DNA from: Myrica gale | Lineage: Eukaryota > Streptophyta > Magnoliopsida > Fagales > Myricaceae | NCBI GenBank assembly: GCA_963930655.1 | Contig: OZ005618.1 | Coordinates: 18,441,001 to 18,505,000 of the forward strand | Direction: 5' to 3' | DNA length: 64,000 bases | Shown: one piece after another, positions 32,873 through 43,350 of the stretch | How the letters are laid out: the number at the start of each line of letters is the position of its first letter | Position numbering within the stretch: position 1 is the first letter of the stretch | The notes under the pieces: model-generated | The model's database searches: none | What the model was told of the DNA's origin: nothing | Seen by the model: only the letters and a program-made list of their open reading frames with translations | Made by a program: the position numbers and the translations under genes

Positions 32873-33191
32873 CCAGTTCCCACAAACAAAGTCGATTTCA
32901 GAGACAGTAAATTCGGACTCCAATCGGGCAGTATTTTTGAGATAAATGTTTTGTGCAATTCAAACAACGATAGACATATCAAGTCAACCATATAATAAAG
33001 CCTAAATTGCAAAGTATCCCCAACTTTTGCTGTTATGTTGGTAAATTTGAATTGTTTTGGACTCTTTAGTCAATGAATGCCACTCCTAGCTACCAGCAGT
33101 AGGAAAGAATAGCTTAGCTTATTTTAATAATAGAGCTTCACCGAACAATTTTTTTTTTAATAGAATAAATAATTATAATTTTGAATTTTTT

Positions 33192-34034
33192 TCAGTAGAC
33201 TTCTAAGCCATACAACACGCCGGCATGTTTTTCCGGTCCATCATTTACAAAAGACACATCCCTCATCTTCTGGAAGGCATGCCAAGTGTGCAAGCTATCC
33301 GAACCGGCCTGGTGGCACTTCCCAACCTCCCGGTCCACTTCGAGGGTCCTGGCAACCCGGTCTAGACCTCCGTACAAACTCTGGCAAAACCTCATCATGT
33401 GCTTCATGTCGTATACTCTATTCCCGAAAAACACCCTCTGGATTTTCAGAAATTCCTCCATTCCAGACGGCAACTTCCGGCGCGTAAGGATCTTCACCAG
33501 GTACCCGAAGTCGTAGGCGCTGTGGAAAGTGACCCAGCTTACCGAGTCGTTGCAGACGAGCCCTGAAGACATCATCAACTCGGCGAACCGGGACGAGTCA
33601 ACTCCCTCCTCCTTGTTCCTCTGGAAGTCCATCCCTTGCCGTCTCAGCAGCTCGATGGAGTCCGGAGCGTGAGCATCACGCTCCACGTCGAAGTCTTTGA
33701 AGTTGAACTCCCATATGAACCGGTTCCCTCTACCGAGGTCCGGAAGGTTCCCATATTCGTCGGAGAGCGTTAGCCCCACCTGGATGATGTTCAAGGCATC
33801 GACGTTGGATTTCAAAATCCGATAATGGTCGGAGGGCCGTAGTTTGAGGCAGTACGGCTTGGCTGGAACTACCGCCGGTCGAATAATCAGGCCGGGAAAC
33901 TCGGTGTCCATAGAAATATACGGATGGCTATCGATCACGCTCCTTATCTTCTCGAATTCTGATTCTAAATTATCAGCCCAGACCTCCCGGATCAGAATCG
34001 GCTTCATATTGAAATTCGGATCCTCTGCAATCAT
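33192..34034 (-). CDS. CAF1: CCR4-NOT associated factor 1 (CAF1/POP2) deadenylase
   Basis: An intact intron-less frame of 280 residues from the ATG at 34034. It matches plant CAF1 proteins end to end in length and motifs: [16 protein letters not shown] at the start, SMDTEFPG (Asp43, Glu45), [12 protein letters not shown] (Asp175) and [12 protein letters not shown] (His241, Asp246). These are the four DEDD metal ligands plus the conserved His of the DEDD 3'-5' exonuclease fold. CAF1 shortens mRNA poly(A) tails as a subunit of the cytoplasmic CCR4-NOT complex. Plant copies are often intron-less, stress-induced and numerous. One departure is HTWHAF where many relatives have LLT plus a small residue after AGSDS. 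A TATA box lies about 150 bases upstream. It is flanked on both sides by hAT remnants but appears functional. Confidence 0.92.
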   Translation of the reverse strand: MIAEDPNFNMKPILIREVWADNLESEFEKIRSVIDSHPYISMDTEFPGLIIRPAVVPAKPYCLKLRPSDHYRILKSNVDALNIIQVGLTLSDEYGNLPDLGRGNRFIWEFNFKDFDVERDAHAPDSIELLRRQGMDFQRNKEEGVDSSRFAELMMSSGLVCNDSVSWVTFHSAYDFGYLVKILTRRKLPSGMEEFLKIQRVFFGNRVYDMKHMMRFCQSLYGGLDRVARTLEVDREVGKCHQAGSDSLHTWHAFQKMRDVSFVNDGPEKHAGVLYGLEVY

Positions 34035-34183
34035 GGTCAAGGCTTACAGTTGTCGCAGTGTACAAACTCTAGCGAACTTGTAAAAGTACAAACTTTAGTT
34101 TCTTCTAACACCTTAGAGATAAGACTAAGGCAGTCTTCCTGTTCGGTTCGGGGTCTGTTTGGATTTTGGTTGCGATGGGTGGG

Positions 34184-34191
34184 TTATATAG
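34184..34191 (-). promoter_or_regulatory. TATA box of the CAF1 gene
   Basis: The minus strand reads CCTATATAACCC about 150 bases upstream of the CAF1 start codon, giving a leader of around 120 bases. Confidence 0.6.
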
Positions 34192-34207
34192 GAAGGTGAA
34201 GCGGTGT

Positions 34208-34757
34208 TGCCTGGAAGCAGAGGACGACCGAGAGGGAGCGGAATTTCAGAGTGGAGTTGAGGTTGTGGGGTCCAACTGTTAGGTTCCACTCGTTTAGTTT
34301 AGTTTCTTTCTTTTGACTGGGGAAGTGGTGGTTGGACTTGGGAGACCCGGTCCACGTTGGCGTCCTTTTCTCACTAATGTGCACGTTTTACAATCCTGAT
34401 TAGTTAACATCAGCGTGGTAGCTCGAGAAGGCTAGGGCTGCACATAGGTTGCAGTGGCGGCTATGCCCTCTAAGGGGTTCTTCAAATATGGGCACCATAA
34501 GTTCGGTGTGGAAATCGACACTTAACAGTGGCGACGCCGCCCAGCCTGGAAGCAGAGGACGACCGAGAGGGAGCGGAATTTCAGAGTGGAGTTGAGGTTG
34601 TGGGGTCCAACGGTCTAAGTTCAACAGGTTTAGTTAGTTTCTTTTGACTGGGGAAGTGGTGGTTGGGAGACCCGTTCCACGTTGGCATCCTTTTCTCACT
34701 GATATGCACATTTTACAACCCTGATTAGTTACCATCAGCGTGGTAGCTCGAGAAGGG
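34208..34757. repeat. Tandem duplication upstream of CAF1
   Basis: 34208-34435 recurs at 34540-34757. Both contain GGAAGCAGAGGACGACCGAG, GGAATTTCAGAGTGGAGTTG, ACTGGGGAAGTGGTGGTTGG and CAGCGTGGTAGCTCGAGAAG. A shorter third piece (CAGCGTGGTAGCTCGAGAAG) lies at 35528-35547. The first copy begins just upstream of the TATA box, so the promoter region is partly duplicated. Confidence 0.85.
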
Positions 34758-35446
34758 TAGGGTTGGGCATATGTGGCGGTGATGGCTATGTCCTTTACCG
34801 TCACCGCGACTGTTATGGGCGGTTGTCCAAAAATGGACGCTGTAACCAGCACCGTTACGTGTGGAAATCGGCACTTAATGGTGGTGGTAGCGGTTACTGC
34901 CACCCAAACCAGATCTGCCCAAATCATTAAAAAAAACGAAAGCAGATCAACAAAGAATTACCAAACAAATTTCAACCCATAACGAAATCTGCAAATCCCA
35001 AAACGATATAAACCCAACAACAAATCAAAGCAACCAGATCAACCCAACAACAAATCAAAGCAACCAGATCATAGAGGGAGTAGAGAGAGAAAAAGCAAGC
35101 ATAGGCTAGAGACTAGAGAGAGAATTGAGATCTTTATATGCTACAGAGGCGCCGTGATTGTGAAGATCGTCAATGTTGGTGGAAGAGATAGGCACCGATC
35201 GGGAAGGGAGAAAGGAGAACTAAGAAAATTTTCTGGGAGGGAGCTGCACTCTGCCGTCTACGAAAATGGGAATGAGGGAGAAACGTCGTCCTTTGTATAA
35301 AATAAATTTTTTAAAAATTAAAACATGTTTTAGTTGTTTCCACTGCTACTACCTAAATCTCTGCCCCACATAGAAATTTGGCACTGTTACTGGTGCCGCC
35401 GTGGGGCGAGGAGCAATTTACGGCGCCGGTACAATGCACATCCCTA
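34758..35446. mobile_element. Non-autonomous hAT-like element, 689 bp
   Basis: Ends TAGGGTTGGGCATATGTGG and, inverted, TAGGGATGTGCATTGTACC. The flanks GAGAAGGG and TAGAAGGG (34750-34757, 35447-35454) match at 7 of 8 bases. TAGGG.TG.GCA ends with 8-bp duplications fit the hAT superfamily. No transposase. Confidence 0.65.
35011..35070. repeat. Perfect 30-bp tandem duplication
   Basis: Two identical adjacent 30-base copies starting AACCCAACAACAAATC, inside the hAT-like element. Confidence 0.95.
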
Positions 35447-35609
35447 TAGAAGGGGGTTTTCACATAGGGCCACCACTCCCGCCTCAAATACCATTAGCTG
35501 GGTTTACAATCCTAATTAGTTAGAACCAGCGTGGTAGCTCGAGAAGGGGGTTCTTACATAGGGTTGGCATTCCCGTCTCCAATATCATTCGTTTGGTTGT
35601 GGCGATCTT

Positions 35610-36595
35610 TAGGAGCGGCTCAACCTTTTTGGAGGCCTTAGGCAAGTCATAAGCACAAGGTCTTTTAATGTAAAAATTAAAATTAAACCATAAATTTGCT
35701 TATTGTATTTTTAGATGCAAAATTATTAATTAAACTATTGTATTCAAGTTCACCTAATAAATCAGTTTCGATAGATAAAATTGCTAAACGACTTAATTTA
35801 TCTTGAGACATATTTGTTTGTAGATAATTTTTTATAATCTTTCTAAAGTTGGTGTGAAAAAGGTGTTGGGTGTATGAAATTGTGAGATTTTGATATTTTG
35901 TAGAAAAAGTTTCTTAGAAAGTTGAAATTTTTTTCCTAACCAAACATATATCTAGTTTTGAAAAAGCATATTCAACTGTAATAGGTATGATAAATAGTAT
36001 TATATATGCAATAAAAAAATTTAGAAAACAATCTAGTTCTTTCACTAGATTAAGTATTTGAAGCGGAATACTAACTTATGTTTTTGTAACTTATTTTAAG
36101 ACTTTTAATTCCGAAAATAAATTCAAGCCATCAATATCAGAGCTCATGTCATGCTTAAGAAAATTTTCAAGATTGAGACATTTTTTTTCCTAATTTTACT
36201 ATAATATCTACTAACAATATTTGCAAAACAACCAACACTTTTAATTTAATTGTTTGGAAACTTAATTAGCTAGTTGTGTAGTTGGGATTCTAGGTTTTAG
36301 GAGCAATAAATGAATGGTGCTATTATTTTGAAAAGTAACATTGATAATGCTAGTTTCTAAGATGTGTTATTTATTTTTAATTTTTAAATATTCCTATTTT
36401 ATAGGCCTTTAATTAAATTTATCTAAAAAAATTTAAGCTTTTTTTTTCCCATTAATTTTAATTATGCTATAATATAGGGCCTTCATAATTTAAAGTTTTT
36501 AATTTTACTATAATATAATACATTTATAATAGGGGCTACCTAATTAGGGGGCCTTATGCGATCGCCTCACCTACCTACTCCTTTCAACTGTACTG
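35610..36595 (-). mobile_element. Relic hAT element with a transposase C-terminal remnant
   Basis: The left end TAGGAGCGGCTCAACC and the GGGGGCCTTATGCGATCGCCT right part resemble the MITE at 23051-23498. The flanks GCGATCTT and ACGATCCT (35602-35609, 36596-36603) match imperfectly. On the minus strand at about 35683-35840 the frame reads MSQDKLSRLAILSIETDLL followed by EYNSLINNFASK. This is the C-terminal dimerisation region of TTF-type hAT transposases, the part missing from the copy at 31754. The rest of the transposase is gone. Confidence 0.65.
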
Positions 36596-36678
36596 ACGAT
36601 CCTTTCAAATAGATAGCTATAACTCAATCCGAACATTTTGCAATAGATGATATTTTTTGTAATCACGTGCAGCAATAG

Positions 36679-36918
36679 TTGAATAACTGGTTGCATGTTA
36701 ATGAAGTATCAATGAATAAGAGGCCTAAAAGCCCAAAAGAGGCTACACATGACAACTCTCAACAAACTTTAAGCCTTCTAGAGAGGAATATTCTCCTTGC
36801 AAACAAATCTCGAATAGAAGCTTCTAACGGGGTATTCAAAATTTGTGAAGCAGCAAGATTAAATTATATACCAAATATAGGCAAAATGAAATTCTATATT
36901 TTCAAATATTCTTTGTAG
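36679..36918 (+). CDS. Unidentified 79-aa frame
   Basis: A codon-like frame starting MNNWLHVNEVSMNKRPKSPK, with a helical, charged middle (TLSLLERNILLANKSRIEAS). It looks more protein-like than most chance frames nearby and could be a remnant exon, but no family is recognised and no splice signals or promoter were found. Confidence 0.2.
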   Translation: MNNWLHVNEVSMNKRPKSPKEATHDNSQQTLSLLERNILLANKSRIEASNGVFKICEAARLNYIPNIGKMKFYIFKYSL

Positions 36919-37212
36919 ATTCAAACTATTAGCTAGATACATACTACTAAAGAAAAAATAGTTTATATACCTTAATTTTTAACACTCATTCTAAATCTTA
37001 TTTTTCAAAAAAAAATTTACATTTTAAGCCTCTATATGGCTAACAATTCACAATTATTTTTTCACCCATTCTAATACTTTTTTATAAACTCTAATTGTTT
37101 TACAAAATTTTTTACAAACTCTAATATCTTTCTTATTTTTGATCAAAAGAATCTACCTTACTTCTAACAAAAAAAAATTTTCGGATTCAAAACATGTTAT
37201 ATATTATATATA
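36919..37212. other. AT-rich sequence, no gene
   Basis: MITE-like stretches (TTTTATAAACTCTAATTG, TTTACAAACTCTAAT) without clear ends. Confidence 0.35.
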
Positions 37213-37580
37213 TTGCCTGAAGTGCAATATACATGGCACCTAACAAACAAGGTCTCTTCAAAATCAGCAGCTCCATGTGAGAGAGCTCGTATCGGATTCC
37301 AGTTCCAAATTCCCTTCTTCTCTGCTGACGAAATTGCTCTGTCATCCAAATTCTTGATCTCTGGCTGGTTCCCCATCTGGGCTCTATGCTTATTCTCGTT
37401 TTCATCATCAAGTTTTGGACGGGAACGCCATGGAGACATGGACATATGTCTTCGTGGTTTGATAGTGGGTTTCTCCTCAGTTATAGCTGTGTCAATCTCA
37501 TCAGAGGATGAGATTGGAGGAACTGAACTGCAGGGAAGAGCAAGGGAGGCGGTTCTTCGGGCGGTGGAAGTATGGAGCTG
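37213..37580 (-). pseudogene. PLASTID MOVEMENT IMPAIRED1-like N-terminal fragment with internal deletion
   Basis: The minus-strand frame from about 37580 reads RRTASLALPCSSVPPISSSD, then MSMSPWRSRPKLDDENE, EKKGIWNWNPIRALSH, and immediately GAADFEETLFVRCHVYC. The first three blocks match the N-terminal region of plant PMI1-type proteins. The last belongs to the NT-C2 domain, normally about 60 residues further on. The missing stretch (IGMQKLSC-like start of the C2 domain) has been deleted in frame. The true N-terminus is lost, and after CTSGN the frame runs into unrelated AT-rich sequence and stops. PMI1 proteins take part in chloroplast and nuclear movement with actin. This copy cannot be functional. 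No TIRs were found around it, so the mode of arrival is unknown. Confidence 0.78.
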
Positions 37581-38982
37581 AGTACCGGACTCCCTCTTGC
37601 CTGACTATTCAATTGCCATTGTCACAGAATAAGTGGCCCACGTGCAACCACTGTAATTTGAAAATGGAGGGCAAAATGGGAAAAAACAAGCACGGGCATT
37701 GCACGTGGACCTCCATTCCGTCCAATATGACAGAAAATGTGATGGTGGGGTGCAAAACGTAAAACGACCAAACCATATGGGTCTAATGTCTTAAAATTTA
37801 TGTTTTGGTGTGCAAAGTGTAAATATCATGAAACTAGAGGGGTGTAAAGTGTAATTAACCCTTGATTTTTTTATTCCTCCTCTTTTGATGTTGTTGGAAT
37901 AGCCGCGTGGGACCATATGCTCTCTTCTTTTTTTCTTGATCGCTTTTTTTAAAGGAATAGTGGGATGGTTTACTTTCCTTATAAGGGGGCTAGAGGTGGT
38001 CGACTTTCATTGGATAATTGTGTACATGAAAACGTACATATTACGTTTTGTGATGTTGGAGCATCGAACACTGATTATGACACCATTGGTCAGCAGTATC
38101 TAGACGTAAACCACGACTGCTCTTTCTTTCTCTCGTGTAAGTGTGAAAATTTGAACTGACTAATTCCTCGAGAATAATTCGAACAAGACGATTTAAATTT
38201 AGATTGGTAATTAGAATTAAATTTGTGATACATATACATGCCACCTCAATTAATAATACGAATTGGATCGCGGGTCAATTTGGGTCAGATTATCCTCATT
38301 AATTGAGGTGTCATGGTCATGTTATCATTGGATGTGCTGAGATTTAATCTTAACCATCCATCTGGACCCGTCTGAATTTAATCCATTTGATATAAATTAT
38401 TTTCCCTACTTTCTATCCATGATTTTGTGAAAAGCCACAAATTATAATACAATTCTCTAAGTACTCTTTCATTATTCCATAACCAAACACTTACAAATTG
38501 ATGACCCTAGAAGGTTTTGGCCCATTTGTTTGTTGGCCTTAAATAAGAAAATAAAACACTATTTTTCATTATAAATAATGTTTGATAAAATTATTAAAAA
38601 CTTGTGTTTAGATGACACTTTAAAAATTATCTAAATGAGTCCTTTTGGTGTTTAGTTCTCATGGATTCCGCTTAGTGTTTGCAACCAAAATCGCTTTATA
38701 AATTTAGATTGAAGTTTTATTGAATTTTGACAAAAAGTAGTGAAAATTATAATTTTATGGGACTAAGTGAAAAAGTAAAGGGAGAAATTATTTGAGTGAT
38801 TTTTTTAATATTTATTCTAATAGAAAAGAGAATTGATTTTGAAGTTTTTTTTTATTATTTTTTGGCCTAAACACAGTACAAGTCTTTGTGGTATGTTTTT
38901 GAGATAATCTGTCCCTCTGTCCAAATTCAGTTAGACACTTGACGAAATTGTGCCTTGGTGGCTTTTAAATTCCAAGTTATTT
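37581..38982. other. Intergenic, no gene recognised
   Basis: Contains GGGGTGCAAAACGTAAAACG and GGGGTGTAAAGTGTAATTAA motifs near 37750-37860, which look like a MITE end. At 38630-38890 there is AT-rich MITE-like sequence (AAGTGAAAAAGTAAAGGGAG, as in the Tourist-like copies). No boundaries could be set. Confidence 0.35.
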
Positions 38983-38999
38983 TTAAATCCATCCCTTTT

Positions 39000-39970
39000 T
39001 ATACTTTAAAAAATAACAAGTTAGTATGCGACTTTTTTTATTATTTTGGGTTTGTGAACATTCCATGTATGTAGTATTTGTTTCTCTCCTTTTCTTATTA
39101 GAATTTCCAAAAACATTTTGAAGCTCAATATACGAAGTTTCATGCTCATCATCGGAAGAGTGTACCTCATCATCATCCTTATCGGTATCCTCAAATGCCA
39201 TGTAGCACATGTTGGCTATTTCTCCATTTTCTTCTTCTTCGGAGGAGGAGGAGAAACTTTTATTGTTAGCCTTCCAAGATGTCTTATTGTATTTGAGGTT
39301 TCTCTTTCCTTTCTTGCTTTTGAGGAAGTTCTTGAACTTTCTTGTCATCAAGACTATGTTTTCCTCTTTAGCTTGGTGAGATCCTTGGCTTCTTGTATGG
39401 CGGTCACTTTGGCCTCCCATGCCTTTGGTAGTGACCTAAGGATTTTTCTCAGCAAATCGGAGTTAGTATAAGATTTACCAAGAGCATTCAAAGTATTTAT
39501 TATTGTGGTAAATCTAGTATACATGTTAGAAATAGATTCCTCTGGTGTCATTTTAAACAATTCATAATTATGAACAAACATATTGTTTTTTGACTCTTTT
39601 ACTTGACTTGTTCCTTCATGAGTAACTTCTAACATATGCCATATATCTCTAGCATTTGAGCAAGATGCAATTCTATTAAACTCTCCTCTATCTAATGCAC
39701 AATATAAAATGTTCATGGCTCTTGCATCTAGAGAGATTTTTATTTTGTCATTTGCATCATATTCGTTTTCGCTCTTAGGAGACTCTACTTCTCCAACTTT
39801 CTTTGTAGGCACATGTGGTCCATTTAAAATGCATAACCACAAATTATAATCAATAGATTGAAGATAAATTTTCATCATAGCTTTCCAATATGCATAATCA
39901 TTTCCATAAAAAATGGAGGTCTAAGAGTGAAAAGTCCTTCAACTTGAGAGTTGAAGCTTGTAGTTGTCAT
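39000..39970 (-). pseudogene. Ty1/copia gag, 5' part (element A), broken
   Basis: The minus-strand ATG at 39970 starts MTTTSFNSQVEGLFTLRPPF. A missing T near 39911 shifts the frame into YAYWKAMMKIYLQSIDYNLW, then MNILYCALDRGEFNRI, EESISNMYTRFTTIIN and LRKILRSLPKAWEAKVTAIQ. This is the UBN2-type gag domain of plant Ty1/copia elements. A second disruption near 39370 removes residues before LMTRKFKNFLKSKKGK. The frame then reaches the acidic linker and breaks off before the zinc knuckle. Gag forms the virus-like particle of retrotransposons. It directly follows the primer-binding site at 40011-40022, so it is in its natural place after the LTR. Confidence 0.85.
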
Positions 39971-40010
39971 TCTAACTCAAAATGGTTAAATATTGTATAA
40001 AGAGCACCAG

Positions 40011-40022
40011 GCTCTGATACCA
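40011..40022 (-). promoter_or_regulatory. Primer-binding site (initiator Met-tRNA type)
   Basis: The minus strand reads TGGTATCAGAGC, two bases after the LTR end. This is the standard reverse-transcription primer site of plant LTR elements. Confidence 0.92.
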
Positions 40023-40024
40023 AT

Positions 40025-41316
40025 TGTGAGTCCTAGCTTCAAGATTAAAACAACTCAAGAGGGGGGTGAATTGGTTTTCTAAACTTTTCGGTTAAAACCC
40101 CCAAAGTTGTGTTTGCAAGTAAATACTACTTTAGCACAAGTATATAATATGTGGAACTGTAAATAAATGCTAAAGTAAGAAGTAGGGATAAGAGAAACAA
40201 ACACAGTATTTTTAGGTGGTTCGGCAAACCCGCCTACATCCACCCCTAAAGCTCCTTCACCGAGCCTCGAGGTTTTCCACTATTCTCCAATAGCTTTACA
40301 CACTAGCTTCCGGGTGCTAGTGAACCGTACAAGTGTTTTCTCCCGGGCTCAACACTCAAACCCACCCAAGTGGTTTTTTTGGCTCACCACTCACAACCTC
40401 ACCAAGCTTGAGATATACACTCTCAAAGCTTCTTCTTTAGTGAACAACCTCACTAAAGGAAACACCTCTTTTGATAGGTAGATTGAGGAACAAGACTCTC
40501 TCAAAGAGTGAATATAAAAATGAAAAGCTCTATCACTTTATTCACATAAAGACAAGGATATGAAAGTGCGTTTTGTGTGAATGCTATGAGAAATATAGAA
40601 TATGAAGGTTTAGAATATTTCTCAAGTAGTAGAAATGATATGTGGTCGTTGGATAGTCATTTTAGACGAAATGAAGGTGTATTTATAGGCCACATATGAA
40701 AACTAGTCGTTTATAGCCGTTAGGAGTTTTTGCTAAAACGACCCGGTCGACCTCTACATGAACCGTCGACCGCTTCAAGTTACCGTTATTCCAACGGTCA
40801 TTTGTCAGAAGCTCAATGGTTCTTTTGTCAAAACCAACCGGTCGACCGCTACATGAGGCGGTCGAAGTAACGGTCGACCGCTTGAACAGTCGGTCGACCT
40901 CCTCAACTTAAGCATGATCCGGTTCTTTTAAAAACAAGGTTTTTGACCACTTTTAAACACCCAATTTGGAAGACATAATTCTCATAAGTATATGAAGGTT
41001 TGGAGGTTTGATTGGAATGTTTTGAAACCTATAAAAACATTTTAATCTTTCAAACAAAACTTAAAACGGTTTATGCATGTTTTGAAAGATATGCAAGTGT
41101 GTAATTCAAATCCTTGTCAAATGTGAAATAAAGAGTTACAAGGATTATACTCTAAGGTCTTGAATCTTCCCATTAAGCTCCTTGCATCTTCTTGTTCCCT
41201 TTTCTTCAAGGTTTGACTCTTTTCGTCAAGTTGTCTTTGTCTTTGAAGATATCCATTTTGTAAACTCATTCATTTATTGAAATCATCAAAACCTCGATTG
41301 TGCACAAAAGCCAACA
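40025..41316 (-). mobile_element. Copia element A LTR, 1292 bp
   Basis: Reads TGTGAGTCC on the left and AAAGCCAACA on the right (TG...CA). On the minus strand it is preceded by a polypurine tract and followed by a primer-binding site, so the one LTR is both the 3' LTR of the sequence to its right and the 5' LTR of the gag to its left. It contains four or five TCGA-core palindromes of the GGTCGACCGC type at 40742-40910. Its right 508 bases are repeated at 46195-46703. Confidence 0.87.
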
Positions 41317-41330
41317 TTCTCCCCTTTTTG
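41317..41330 (-). promoter_or_regulatory. Polypurine tract
   Basis: The minus strand reads CAAAAAGGGGAGAA immediately before the LTR start TGTTGGC. It would prime plus-strand synthesis. Confidence 0.8.
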
Positions 41331-42092
41331 ATGATGACAATAAATTGATAGTTTTTGGATGACTCCCCTATCTTTTGCCATTGGACAAACATTTAAAACT
41401 TGGAGACAAAACATTAGTTGTAGTCATTTGGATTCATATAAGAATAATGCAATCAAAACATAACCAAATTCAAAAGGAGAATATATAGTCATCAAAACTA
41501 TTAGCACATTTCTCCCCCTTTGTCACATCAAAAAGACAAAGGACACATTTCTCCCCAAATATGCATTCTAAAAACAAAGGGAATCCAAGCATGTAGACAT
41601 TTAAGAACTCTCCCCTTTTGTCAATCAAAAAGTGAATGCATGGATCTAATCCAAATGATCATTTTTCATCCAAAAGATCAAGTTTGGGTTTTAAGTGACG
41701 ATCTCTTTGGCATGGTATAGAGGATGTCTAACGGGGACTCAAGAGTCCATCGCTATTACGATAGTAGCCCACCAAGTGGGTTTGTACCAACCTCTTAGCT
41801 ACCAATGACAATTTAAAAGTCATTCTCAACCAAAGAAAGTTTAAGCACACAAAAAACTTATTAAAGTTCGTGATTTTGTAAAAATGTTTGCCCATAGATG
41901 TTCCATTTTGATAAATGCAAAAAAATATTTCAAATATTAATACATTTGCATATTTAACACATAAGAAATCATCACAAAAGATAATCAACCAACAATTTAA
42001 AGCATATTCTCAATCAAGGATTTAGAAGTTACCAAAGGTTTTCCCTTTCGCATTTTCTCGTTGCTCAATCCTTGTTGAATCCTATAAAAGAA
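41331..42092 (-). other. Element A 3' internal sequence, pol deleted
   Basis: Lies between the zinc-knuckle fragment and the polypurine tract, where protease, integrase, reverse transcriptase and RNase H would be expected. None is readable. Contains several CTCCCC/TTTTTGTCA stretches near 41510-41660. Confidence 0.5.
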
Positions 42093-42576
42093 TCAAGGAA
42101 ATGCTTTTGGTACCCAAGCTTTCTTGGGTCCTTCGGTGTTAGCCTTGGTTCCCTTTGGAACCCATGCTTTCTTAAGAGTCTTGCTCCCAAGCTTCTTTAA
42201 TGCACAATCAAAAATTAGATGCACATCTTTATTGCAAAAATGACATGTTTGAGTAAGTGCATTAAATGATTTAGCCTTCACAAAATAATTTTTAAAATAT
42301 TTTTGGTGAATTGAAGGCTTGTAGCCTAAGCCACATTTGTCAAAGACACATCTTTGACTACCAAGAATCAAATCTAAAGATTTCTTTCCTTGAGTAAACT
42401 TCTAAGAATTTTGCTTTGAGAAATAATTTTGTTGTTCAAAACAACTTTCTCCTTTTCAAATTCTAAAGTTTTTTGTTGGAACAAATCGTTTTCTAGCTTT
42501 AGATTCTTTTTTTTTTTCAAAGAATCAATATCATTTGAGATCAAAATGAGTTTCTTTTTCAATGAAGTATATTTTG
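42093..42576 (-). pseudogene. Ty1/copia gag 3' part with zinc knuckle (element A family)
   Basis: The minus strand reads a coiled-coil-like stretch (SLKKKLILISNDIDSLKKKK) and then, in another frame, ILGSQRCVFDKCGLGYKPS and the zinc knuckle CHFCNKDVHLIFDC (CX2CX4HX4C pattern with an altered spacer). KKAWVPKGTKANTEGPKKAW follows. The same order occurs in the plus-strand element at 45380-45960. It is cut at its right edge by the LTR of element B. Confidence 0.78.
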
Positions 42577-42855
42577 TGTTAGCCCAAGGTTGTTTTGCAA
42601 ACAATCCATAATTGATTTTGACGATAACAAAAATTCTAAGTACTTTGAACACTTTTAGATTTTACATTGTCAATCCACAATTTCCAAGTTGTATTTCGAA
42701 AGGATTGAGGTTAATTCCTTAAAATTATTTTGAACGTGCACTTGAACACCATTACACAAGTTGATAAGATTAATTTTTCATAATCTAGGTTTTAAAAGAA
42801 GTTTGGAATGAATTGGACACTTTAAAGTTGTTGAAAAACTCTTCAGCACTTATAA

Positions 42856-43350
42856 GTGTCGACACATTGAGTGATGGTGTCGACACCTTGCACTAACACC
42901 CGAGAGTTTCGGTTTTCAGCTCTTAAAACAATTTTTTTTATGACTAAGTGTTGGAGGTGTCGACACATTGGATCTATGTGTCGACACATTGAACTAACAC
43001 CCGAGAGGTTGCTTTCCAGGCCATTCAAAATGATTTTTTTGGCTAAGTATGGGAAGTGTCGACACATTGAAGGCATGTGTTGACACATTGCACTGTATCC
43101 CGAGAGTTCACTTTCCAGGCCATTCAAAATGATTTTTTGGCTAAGTATGGGAAGTGTCGACACATTGAAGGCATCTGTCGACACATTGCACTATCTCCCG
43201 AGAGTTCACTTTCCAGGCCATTCAAAATGATTTTCTGGCTAAGTATGGGAAGTGTTGACACATTGGACCTATGTGTCGACACAATGAACTAACACCCGAG
43301 AGTTCTTTTCTTGGCCAAAGTTTAATGTGTCAGCACATACCACAATGTGT
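42856..43350. repeat. 98-101-bp tandem repeat with GTGTCGACAC palindromes
   Basis: Unit starts at 42856, 42957, 43056, 43154 and 43252. Each unit has two GTGTCGACAC-like perfect palindromes about 20 bases apart, then CCCGAGAGTT and CCAGGCCATTCAAAATG. The palindromes make long frames on both strands; these are not genes. Confidence 0.92.

Noticed and set aside
33286..34083. Plus-strand frames opposite CAF1
   Set aside because: Antisense shadows of the deadenylase gene.
42856..43350. CRISPR-like regular spacing of a short palindrome
   Set aside because: The whole 98-bp unit is repeated, with no unique spacers and no cas genes, and the sequence is from a plant retrotransposon LTR.
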